A stretch of DNA of 14,833 nucleotides. Source: Kiritimatiellia bacterium. Lineage in GTDB: Bacteria; Verrucomicrobiota; Kiritimatiellia; RFP12; UBA1067. Below are positions 8,350-14,833 of this stretch, one piece after another. The DNA lies in assembly GCA_017508315.1 (NCBI GenBank), contig JAFVZE010000208.1, positions 1 to 14,833 on the forward strand. The letters run 5' to 3'. The translations under genes were made by a program, and so were the position numbers. Within the stretch, counting starts at the first letter, position 1; each line of letters begins with the position of its first letter. Under the pieces are notes generated by a model that was not told the origin of the DNA, searched no databases, and saw only the letters and a list, made by a program, of their open reading frames with translations.

Positions 8350-8435
8350 AATATGAACTTTGTTTTGCTGACGGAAGGCACGGGGCAGGGATTGACGGAA
8401 AAGTCGAATGTCTCGCGCCTTGCTCCGCGCCGGGA

Positions 8436-8459
8436 CTGTCGCCGGATTTTGGCGACCAG
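8436..8459 (+). terminator. Stem-loop between the operons, weak terminator candidate
   Basis: GTCGCC (8438-8443) pairs with GGCGAC (8451-8456) across a 7-nt loop (GGATTTT). CT and AG extend the stem past a one-base bulge. No T-run follows, so it is not a canonical intrinsic terminator; operon 1 transcripts may end here only partly. The rest of 8350-8466 contains nothing else I can support. Confidence 0.3.
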
Positions 8460-8494
8460 GAATTCATAATAGCGATAAAGTTGCAAAAAAGTTA

Positions 8495-8503
8495 GGGGGG
8501 GGG
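8495..8503 (+). repeat. G9 homopolymer in cassette copy 2
   Basis: Nine consecutive Gs lie 31 bases upstream of the -35 candidate, just after an A6 run (8485-8490). Both runs differ in length or continuity from copy 1, as expected of slippage-prone tracts. Confidence 0.85.
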
Positions 8504-8534
8504 TAATTTATTGTAAATATCTCAAGGTTTGGGC

Positions 8535-8564
8535 TTGACGGCAATCTCTCGTTTATGATATCTT
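8535..8564 (+). promoter_or_regulatory. Candidate sigma70-type promoter of operon 2
   Basis: TTGACG (8535-8540), an 18-bp spacer and TATCTT (8559-8564) are base-for-base the same as in copy 1. The alternative pair TTGGGC with TATGAT is also retained. The identical core means both operons should answer to the same sigma factor and possibly the same regulator. Differences are confined to upstream homopolymers, one TTGCAA word and the leader. Confidence 0.55.
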
Positions 8565-8648
8565 ACAAGGCAACTGAAAGAAAGGTTGCTGCCCGCTCTG
8601 TTGGATAGCAGTGAAAAACTGGCGTGAATACAAAGAAAGGGAAATAAA

Positions 8649-10631
8649 GTGAAGGTCCTTTTTCCGGTCGCGCTTCTCTGTGCATCGGCCGCCTTCGCCG
8701 GTGCGGAACCGGCGCTCGCCGTCAAATCCGCATTTTTCAATCCCGATTTCGAGGATGTGAGTAAACGCGGGGTCATAAACGAGAATGTGGAAATCGGACC
8801 GTGGGGCGTCAACGGCAACGGCGGACTTCTTGTGCGTCCGCTGAAAGGGCGCTATGTCTGGGAGGTGCCGTTCGATGAAAGCTTCGACATAGTCCCCGGA
8901 CAGCCGTATGCGTTCGCCTGCGACATGCTTGACCACGGCGACGCCGCGACGGTTACGGCCGTGCAGGTGCTGGAGCGCAGGACCGGTAAGTATCACAGCG
9001 GATTCTGGGGGGAGATCCGTACCAAGATGGATAACGGCTGGACGCGTCACGTGACAAAGTTCATTCCGAAGATTTCAGGCCGCGATCCAAAATACCGTTA
9101 TCAGTTCATCATCTTCAGCCAGGTTTTCCATGGCAAGCCGCTGAGCGCGGAAAATTATACGCGGGTCGATAATCTTCTGCTGAGGGCGGACAAGCCGGAG
9201 TGGGAGATCTGCAATGTCTGGCCTACGCACTTCAAGGTGTTCACTGAACGCGCGCGCGTCCGCTTCTCGACGAATTTCATCGGTCCGTATCTGCCGAAGG
9301 ACCGTAAACCCGTCTACCGGGCGGTGCTGGGAAAGAACGACGGAACGGTACTGGCCGAAGATGTCCGGCGTCCGGATGCAAACGGCGTTTTTACGGCGGA
9401 TTTCGGCAGGATCGGACATACCGGGCCGGTTAAACTTTCAATCACGCTGGCCGACGATAAAGACAGGACGTATGAAACGCGGACGTTTGATCTTACCGCC
9501 GCTCCGACCTACAGGCCGAAAAAGGGCGAGATATTCGTTCAGGAGAACGGAGTTCCGATCGTGGACGGAAAACCTTTTCTGGCGATGGGCATCTATTGCA
9601 ACTCGGTCGATCCGTGCGAGCAGGGCGGTTTCGGGGGAAAGGAAGACGGACTGCGCGAATGCCGGGAACTCGGCTTCAACCTCCTCTACGACTACGGGAC
9701 GTACAAGCTTCGTACGCCGGAGAAGCGCGCCGCGCATTACGCGCGGGTGGCGAAATACGGCCTGCGGACGCTCGCGGACGATTTCAGCTGGAAAAACGCC
9801 GATGACAATCTTTCCGATCCCGACTGCCGCACGCGCAGGCTTGCGCGAGAACTTGCCTCCTATCCCGCCGTCATCGGTTTTTATACGATGGATGAAGCCG
9901 GCCCCGAACGCATTCCGCCGCTGACCAGAGTGCGCCGCGCTCTCAATGAAGAGGCGCCCGGACATATCGTCAACACCTGCAACATCTTTTCGCCGTTCTC
10001 CTACCTTTCCACGGCCGATGTACAGGGCGGCGACAAATATCCCATTGACGCCGGAGAACATGCGGATCTGACGGATATGGACAGCTACGGCGCGAAACTG
10101 GCTGCGACGTCCGCGCTCGGCTGGCACGCGCCGCAGATTCTGAACTGGGGCAATACGCGCCGCCATCTCGTCGACGATCCCGTGCGCTACCGCAGAGAGT
10201 CGCGCGAGCCGATGGAAAACGAGATGCTTTCGGTGGCGCTCATGTATGTCTCCTGGGGCGTTAAAGGTTTTGCGTTCTATTCGTATTTCGACATGTACCG
10301 GGGCCCGATCCCGGAATGGTTTCCGCTCCGCCGCGAGCGCGTCCGCAGGGTGGTCGCCGATCTCTGGACGCTTGAACCTTTCATCCTTTCCGGCGAACCC
10401 GTCAGGGAGATCGCCCATGTCGACAGGCGCGGCAAAACGCGTATCGTGGCGCTTTCGGACGGAAAGGGCGCGTATCGGGTGCTCGTCATCGGCGTTAAAC
10501 GCGACAATGACTGCACTTTCACGCTCCCTCCCGAATACGGCGCGCTTCGGCCGCGCAAGGGTAACGTGAAATTGTCGGACGGCGTGTATTCGTTCACGGC
10601 CAGGGAGTTTACCTGCGACATTCTGGAGTGA
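8649..10631 (+). CDS. Secreted clan GH-A-like TIM-barrel glycoside hydrolase, family unassigned
   Basis: A 660-aa predicted exported hydrolase. The GTG start gives a clean signal peptide (MKVLFPVALLCASAAFA, cleavage before GAEP) and has AGAAAGGG (8634-8641) seven bases upstream. Residues about 25-190 resemble a carbohydrate-binding beta-sandwich (FFNPDFEDVS opening), and a second beta region follows to about 290. The catalytic-type domain (about 300-580) has clan-A features: the strand GKPFLAMGIY, the segment GFNLLYDYG, GFYTMDEAGP with the putative acid/base pair Asp415-Glu416, a GGDKYPI strand near 457, and a late GVKGFAFYSY strand. A C-terminal beta domain closes the protein. The family resembles uncharacterised sugar hydrolases common in PVC and Bacteroidota genomes; the substrate is unknown and I cannot locate the nucleophile with certainty. 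First gene of operon 2, stopping 5 bp before the next start. Confidence 0.78.
   Translation: MKVLFPVALLCASAAFAGAEPALAVKSAFFNPDFEDVSKRGVINENVEIGPWGVNGNGGLLVRPLKGRYVWEVPFDESFDIVPGQPYAFACDMLDHGDAATVTAVQVLERRTGKYHSGFWGEIRTKMDNGWTRHVTKFIPKISGRDPKYRYQFIIFSQVFHGKPLSAENYTRVDNLLLRADKPEWEICNVWPTHFKVFTERARVRFSTNFIGPYLPKDRKPVYRAVLGKNDGTVLAEDVRRPDANGVFTADFGRIGHTGPVKLSITLADDKDRTYETRTFDLTAAPTYRPKKGEIFVQENGVPIVDGKPFLAMGIYCNSVDPCEQGGFGGKEDGLRECRELGFNLLYDYGTYKLRTPEKRAAHYARVAKYGLRTLADDFSWKNADDNLSDPDCRTRRLARELASYPAVIGFYTMDEAGPERIPPLTRVRRALNEEAPGHIVNTCNIFSPFSYLSTADVQGGDKYPIDAGEHADLTDMDSYGAKLAATSALGWHAPQILNWGNTRRHLVDDPVRYRRESREPMENEMLSVALMYVSWGVKGFAFYSYFDMYRGPIPEWFPLRRERVRRVVADLWTLEPFILSGEPVREIAHVDRRGKTRIVALSDGKGAYRVLVIGVKRDNDCTFTLPPEYGALRPRKGNVKLSDGVYSFTAREFTCDILE
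10625..10628 (+). promoter_or_regulatory. Shine-Dalgarno inside the end of the upstream gene, sets the next start
   Basis: GGAG within the last codons of the preceding gene lies eight bases before the ATG at 10637. The in-frame GTG at 10628, which overlaps the upstream stop (GTGA), would have no room for a binding site, so 10637 is preferred. Confidence 0.75.
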
Positions 10632-10636
10632 CCGAT

Positions 10637-12889
10637 ATGAGAACTGCCTTAAGTTCGATATTCGCCGTTTTGTCCGCTTTCTCCGTTTTCGCCGTTCCGA
10701 CGGCCGTCCCCTGGGCGGAGAATCGGATCGTCTATAATTCCAATCTGCCCGAAGACCGCGACGGGCTGAAGGACGACGTCGACTATTTTCCCTCCGATTG
10801 GCTCGATCGCGTGGCCGAATGCGGCATGAACGGCGTGTGGATGCGGGTCAATCTGCGCTCGATCGCCCAAACGTCGATAACTCCGCGCACCGCCGACGGC
10901 GCTCGCCGGCTGCGCAAGCTGCGCACGATCGCGAAAAAGTGCCGTGACCACGGGCTTTCGCTGTGGATATTCGGCAACGAACCGGTTTCCTTCAAGCCGG
11001 GGGACGAACTCCTGAAAGCCCATCCGGAACTTGGCGGCGTCAGATTCGCCGGCAACGGCTGGACGATGTGGTGTCCGTCCGAGCCGAAGGTGCTCGCCTA
11101 CATCGAAGAGGCGGTCCGCGACGTTTTTACCGAAGTGCCGGGGCTCGGAGGCTATCTCAACATTTCCAACGGCGAAGGTCTCACCACCTGTCTTGACGCT
11201 TATTCCGACAGCTACGGTGTCGATCGCGGATCCGAGTTCTGCGCGCGCTGTCATGCGCGGCCGCGCTGTCAGCTCCATTACGACGTCTCTGCGGCCGTTG
11301 TGCGCGGTCTCAAGGCCGCCGATCCGTCGCTGCGCTATTTGAGCTGGTTTTACCACGCGACATCGGAGCCTGACCGCCGGCCGTGGGTTTACGACTGCGC
11401 CCGCCATCTTCCCGAAGGCGCCTCTTTCGTCTATAATTTCGAGTCGGGAATCATGAAGCGGCAGCTCGGGCGCTGGCATTGCGGCGGCGACTATTGGCTT
11501 TCGCAGCCCGGCCCCGGCAATCCCTACGCCGCGGTCGCCGCGGCCGCGGCGGAAGGCGGAGCGAGACTGGGCGCCAAGATCCAAACCTGCAATTCGCATG
11601 AACTTGCGACGCTGCCTTACGTGCCCGTGCCGGGCCTTCTCTACCGCAAATACGAAGCCATGAAGCGCTGCGGCGTGCGCGATGTGGTGCAGTCGTGGTA
11701 TTTCGGCGGCGAACCGTCGCTTATGCTAAAGGCGGCGGGCGAACTCTCCCGCGAGGATTTTTCCGACGGGGAGGAGGCTTTTCTGCTCCGATTCGCCCGA
11801 AAGATTTTCGGCCCGGCGGCAGCTCCGCTCGCCGCGCGCGTCTGGAAACGCTACACCGCCGCCTACTCGGACTATCCGCTGTGCAATATGATGCAGTATT
11901 ACGGGCCGTTTCATACGGGCGCGTCCTGGCCGCTCCACCCGGAGATCGTCATGCGCGGTCTGCCGCGTTCGTGGTGGTCGGGCGAACCTGAGGCGGGAGA
12001 TCTGACCGGTGAATGTCTGAAAAGCTACACGTTGGACGAAGCCGAGACGATTACAGGCGAGATGGCCGCGAACTGCGGCGACGGACGCGATCTCGAGGAT
12101 TTGGCGGCGGCGGTTGCCGGGGATGCGGAAAAATCGCGTGATGTCGGCGTCATGAGGGCATTTCGGCTGCAGCTTCTCGCCGCGCGCGACGTGTTCCGGT
12201 TTTACCGGCTTCGTCGCGACGCTGTCCGCGCGTCGCGGACGGATCCTGCCCGCGTGAAGAGACTGGTCTCGCGGATGAAAGCCGTTGTCGAGTCGGCAAA
12301 AAACGTTACGGCCGAACTGTTGCCGCTGGCGGAGGCCGACGACCGGCTCGGGTTCCATGCGGAGGCCGCGACCAGGACGTACAATCCGGAAACGCTCCGA
12401 GCAAGGCTCCGCCGGCTTGAAGCCGTGCCTGCCCGGCTGGATGAGATCGTATCGGAGATAGAAAAGGGCGGTTCATGGCCGCGGGCCGGCAGGACGGCTG
12501 CGGGAGCCGGGGAGGCGGTGTCGGGCAGGGACGTAATTTGGTCTTTCCGTGAAGATGCGGACGGCGCTCTGGTGTTCGAGGGAAAGGTGCGCAAACCGTG
12601 GCGGCGGCTGTTCTGCTCCGCAGTTGACCTGACCGGCGCGCGCTACCCGATCGTGAAGCCGGTCAATGCGGATGAAAGCGGGCGCTTTTCGTTCCGTATG
12701 CCGGCTTCGTCGTGGAATCACGATCCGTTTTTCCGTCCGGCCTGGTTCTCGATCGCGGCGGTCGATGAACGCGGAAGTCCCTATCCCACGGTTTCGCTGT
12801 GGCCCGAAGACGGCAAACCGCTCCGTAACCGGCTCTGTCTGCCCGGACTGCATCCATACCGGCTCGGGGCACTGGAGATCGGGGACTGA
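10637..12889 (+). CDS. Secreted TIM-barrel-like hydrolase with Cys cluster and C-terminal CBM9-like domain
   Basis: A 750-aa predicted exported protein. The signal peptide (MRTALSSIFAVLSAFSVFA, then VPTAVPW) is clear. Residues about 25-430 have the look of a glycosidase TIM barrel of the GH20/DUF4838-like type: GMNGVWMRVN, CRDHGLSLWIFGNEP, GYLNISNGEG with putative catalytic Glu180, then Cys185, Cys202, Cys205 and Cys211, which could form a metal site. Residues about 478-611 are predominantly helical and Ala/Arg/Glu-rich and include DDRLGFHAEA, a segment I recall from such hydrolases. Residues about 630-750 are a beta domain resembling CBM9 (WRRLFCSAVDL). Translation is tightly coupled to the upstream hydrolase gene (5-bp gap). 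Local GC is very high (46 of 60 bases at 11521-11580). The family is tentative and the substrate unknown. Confidence 0.75.
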   Translation: MRTALSSIFAVLSAFSVFAVPTAVPWAENRIVYNSNLPEDRDGLKDDVDYFPSDWLDRVAECGMNGVWMRVNLRSIAQTSITPRTADGARRLRKLRTIAKKCRDHGLSLWIFGNEPVSFKPGDELLKAHPELGGVRFAGNGWTMWCPSEPKVLAYIEEAVRDVFTEVPGLGGYLNISNGEGLTTCLDAYSDSYGVDRGSEFCARCHARPRCQLHYDVSAAVVRGLKAADPSLRYLSWFYHATSEPDRRPWVYDCARHLPEGASFVYNFESGIMKRQLGRWHCGGDYWLSQPGPGNPYAAVAAAAAEGGARLGAKIQTCNSHELATLPYVPVPGLLYRKYEAMKRCGVRDVVQSWYFGGEPSLMLKAAGELSREDFSDGEEAFLLRFARKIFGPAAAPLAARVWKRYTAAYSDYPLCNMMQYYGPFHTGASWPLHPEIVMRGLPRSWWSGEPEAGDLTGECLKSYTLDEAETITGEMAANCGDGRDLEDLAAAVAGDAEKSRDVGVMRAFRLQLLAARDVFRFYRLRRDAVRASRTDPARVKRLVSRMKAVVESAKNVTAELLPLAEADDRLGFHAEAATRTYNPETLRARLRRLEAVPARLDEIVSEIEKGGSWPRAGRTAAGAGEAVSGRDVIWSFREDADGALVFEGKVRKPWRRLFCSAVDLTGARYPIVKPVNADESGRFSFRMPASSWNHDPFFRPAWFSIAAVDERGSPYPTVSLWPEDGKPLRNRLCLPGLHPYRLGALEIGD

Positions 12890-12893
12890 TTTT

Positions 12894-12905
12894 TTCTGTA
12901 CAGAA
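12894..12905. promoter_or_regulatory. Perfect 12-bp palindrome between genes 5 and 6
   Basis: TTCTGTACAGAA is fully self-complementary, follows a T-run starting at the upstream stop, and ends next to the Shine-Dalgarno GGGAG (12906-12910) of the next gene. It could be an operator or a weak hairpin affecting translation of the downstream repeat protein. It occurs in the only gap of operon 2 longer than 5 bp. Confidence 0.4.
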
Positions 12906-12916
12906 GGGAGTCTGGA

Positions 12917-14833
12917 ATGAAAACAAAACTGATGGTTATATTCTTTGCGGTCGCTTCCGCGGTTAATGCCGATCCGTCCTGGCAAGGGCAGAACGGCTCC
13001 GGGTTCATCGACGACGAGTCGATGTGGAGCCCGTCGCCGCCGCCGATCTATTCGACCACGACTGCGGCGGGAGGGCGCAATTACGCGCAGGTCTGGCCGG
13101 GGGCGGACTGGGCGTCAACAATGTTTCTTAGGGATATGGCGATCTTCAACGGCGGTTTTTCCGTCAATATGCAGCCGGGGTACGACAATACGCTCGACTT
13201 TGACGGTGCGGGCGTGACGCTGGTTCACGGCGACGTCCCGGAGGGCATGAACGACCGTAATGGCGTCAACGTGTTTTTCTGCGAGAACGGCAGCGGCGGC
13301 GATTACCGCTGGTTTAACTGCGGTGTCGGAGATATGCGGCATTCGGCGTATTTGTGGTCGAATGCATGGTTCCGCATCAGCCATCGGCAGATGACTCCCG
13401 GATCCAAAGAGCGTCTTGATGCGGTCAACGGAATCGACTTCGGTCGCGGCCGCTTTCTTTGGGGAGGCACGAATCTTGCGGACATGGTCGGCACCACGAC
13501 CGTTAATGCAGGCGTTTTAAACGGCGGCAGAACCGAAATGACGATCACCAATTCCACGGTGGTTTTCAATGCGCTCGACTGGCAAGGCAGAATCGCGCGT
13601 TCGACTTTGCTTGTGGACGGACCGGATGCGCGGATGGTCGTCCTGCGCCACGCCAATTTAGGTTTTGCCGCATCTTCGACGCAGCCGGGAACTAATCTCT
13701 TTACCGTGTCGGGAGGCGCGACGATGCAGGTCGATGCCACGGGCGCGGCGACGAGCGATTTTACGGTCGGGGCGGGAGCGGTCTCGCCGCAGTCGAGCGT
13801 GCTTACCGTTACCGGCGCGGGATCGCTGATAGATTGTTCCGCATCCAACCGCGGAATGAAGATTAATGACGGCGGCGCGCTGGTAGTGACGAACGGCGGC
13901 TGCGCCAGGATGAAAACCAGCCTTTCGATCTCGAAGGTCGAGGGGAATCCGGGAGGCGTAATCCGCGTCGCCGGCGAGTCCTCGTCGCTTGAGTTCGGAG
14001 TCGAAGGCGGCAGCGGCGAGGCCGTTCTGACCGTCGACGGCGGAGAGGAATCGGTTTTCGAGCAAACCGGCGGACGGACAAAGTCCAATTATCAGGAAAG
14101 ACGCGTTTCCGTCTATCTCGGTCAAAATGGCGGACGGTGCGGAACGATGAGGATTTCCGGCGGCACGTTTGATATGGGAGAAGGCGGAACCCACGGTCTC
14201 TTGCGCGTGGGCATGGCAGGGTCCGGAATTCTTGACGTGTCCGGCGGCAGCATCGTCGGGTGCGGAAATATCGCCCTTGCGGAGCGTGACGGCGCTACCG
14301 GTCTGACGACAAACGTTTTCCGCCAGACCGGCGGATATGTGGAAGCGCTTGACACCGGCTTGACCTGCAACAAGGCGGCGGATGCCAACCGGCGCGTATT
14401 TATTGAACTGCTCGGCGGTACGCTCTGTGCCTACCGTATGTCCGGCGGCGCCGGCGCCGATAATCCGGAGAAGGATCATACCGAGTTTTACGCCGATGGA
14501 GGAACGCTGATTTCCGGGCCCAATGGCCTTTACCATGTCACATATCCTTTCTTTTACGGTTTCAACCGTGTCGAACTCGGTGAAAAAGGGTTGACGCTGT
14601 CGGTTCGAGGCACCTGCAACGTCAAACAGCGCTTTACGAACCGTAAAGGCGCGGAGGGGCGGCTGTTCGTGACCGGGAACTCCGCGAGCGAGATATGGTT
14701 CGAAGGCCCGGACGGGGGTGACAACGCCGAACTCGTCGTCGTCGGCGCGACCGCCTGTATCGGCAATGCGATGACCAACTGGCAGACGACGGTGGTCGTG
14801 ACCAACGGCGCCTGTTTCGACGTGTCCGCCGTC
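12917..14833 (+). CDS. Secreted T5SS/PEP-CTERM-type repeat protein, 3' end beyond window
   Basis: The frame stays open for exactly 639 codons to the last base, so the C-terminus is missing. The start has GGGAG (12906-12910) six bases upstream and a signal peptide MKTKLMVIFFAVASAVNA followed by DPSW. Residues about 20-200 form a W/G-rich N-terminal region with no close match I recognise. From about 260 the protein consists of short Gly-rich beta repeats: VSGGATMQVD, FTVGAGA, LTVTGAGSLI, GALVVTNGG, RISGGTFDMG, LDVSGGSIVG, with QTGG turns at 383 and 470. These resemble the T5SS/PEP-CTERM-associated repeat family (TIGR04393-like) and predict a long beta-helix. It occupies the same third position as the PATR protein of operon 1, suggesting a matching surface role in adhesion or substrate display. 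Anchor, barrel or sorting tail cannot be judged here. Confidence 0.85.
   Translation, partial: MKTKLMVIFFAVASAVNADPSWQGQNGSGFIDDESMWSPSPPPIYSTTTAAGGRNYAQVWPGADWASTMFLRDMAIFNGGFSVNMQPGYDNTLDFDGAGVTLVHGDVPEGMNDRNGVNVFFCENGSGGDYRWFNCGVGDMRHSAYLWSNAWFRISHRQMTPGSKERLDAVNGIDFGRGRFLWGGTNLADMVGTTTVNAGVLNGGRTEMTITNSTVVFNALDWQGRIARSTLLVDGPDARMVVLRHANLGFAASSTQPGTNLFTVSGGATMQVDATGAATSDFTVGAGAVSPQSSVLTVTGAGSLIDCSASNRGMKINDGGALVVTNGGCARMKTSLSISKVEGNPGGVIRVAGESSSLEFGVEGGSGEAVLTVDGGEESVFEQTGGRTKSNYQERRVSVYLGQNGGRCGTMRISGGTFDMGEGGTHGLLRVGMAGSGILDVSGGSIVGCGNIALAERDGATGLTTNVFRQTGGYVEALDTGLTCNKAADANRRVFIELLGGTLCAYRMSGGAGADNPEKDHTEFYADGGTLISGPNGLYHVTYPFFYGFNRVELGEKGLTLSVRGTCNVKQRFTNRKGAEGRLFVTGNSASEIWFEGPDGGDNAELVVVGATACIGNAMTNWQTTVVVTNGACFDVSAV

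Larger units (their letters stand above)
8467..8613 (+). repeat. Duplicated promoter-leader cassette, copy 2 (147 bp)
   Basis: Second copy of the sequence at 106-253, same orientation, ending 35 bases before the GTG of the next operon. Relative to copy 1 it has A6 instead of A5, an uninterrupted G9, TTGTAA instead of the second TTGCAA, and five transitions in the leader part. Its position after the end of operon 1 marks the start of a second transcription unit. Confidence 0.9.

Noticed and set aside
8353..8469. A 38-codon ATG frame between operon 1 and the second repeat
   Set aside because: It has no ribosome binding site, starts four bases after the upstream stop, and shows no signal peptide or familiar motif. 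Its end at the repeat border comes from a TAA inside the repeat.
1..14833. tRNA, rRNA, CRISPR arrays, riboswitches, integrases or SusC/SusD genes
   Set aside because: I looked for these and saw no regularly spaced repeats, RNA gene hallmarks or matching protein motifs. The only long intergenic stretches are the two cassette regions.

Overview
The window holds six large genes, all on the + strand, in two tandem operons. The organism is probably a gut or sediment bacterium of the PVC group, most likely Kiritimatiellota, Lentisphaerota or a related Verrucomicrobiota lineage. I infer this from three things: exported sugar-hydrolase-like enzymes encoded next to giant passenger-type beta-strand repeat proteins, the absence of any SusC/SusD pair, and mixed GC content with AT-rich promoters. 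No marker gene confirms the lineage.

Operon 1 (280-8349) encodes a secreted GH2 family glycosidase, a lipoprotein with a TIM-barrel-like hydrolase region and a Cys cluster, and a secreted autotransporter-associated beta-strand repeat (PATR) protein with an apparent discoidin/F5-8C-like domain. Operon 2 (8649 to the window end) encodes a secreted clan-GH-A-like hydrolase, a second secreted TIM-barrel-like hydrolase with a C-terminal CBM9-like beta domain, and a long Gly-rich T5SS/PEP-CTERM-type repeat protein. The last gene is still open at the final base. Gaps within the operons are 5-27 bp, each with a Shine-Dalgarno sequence. Every protein starts with an export signal.

The most unusual feature is that the two operons are headed by near-identical non-coding sequences of 148 bp (106-253) and 147 bp (8467-8613). 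By hand alignment they are about 94% identical and share an exact 64-bp core. Each carries the same candidate promoter (TTGACG at -35) and, upstream of it, an A-run and a G-run that both differ in length between the copies. The segments flanking the two repeats are unrelated. The layout therefore looks like two modules of 'shared promoter cassette + two exported hydrolases + surface repeat protein', which would be switched on together.

My working model is a coordinately expressed extracellular glycan-attack system. The enzymes cut a complex polysaccharide or mucin-type glycan outside the cytoplasm or at the cell surface, and the repeat proteins bind substrate or attach the cell. The substrate is not evident. 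No transporter, sulfatase, transcription regulator, transposase, RNA gene or CRISPR array is visible. The first ~105 bases hold no gene I can assign.
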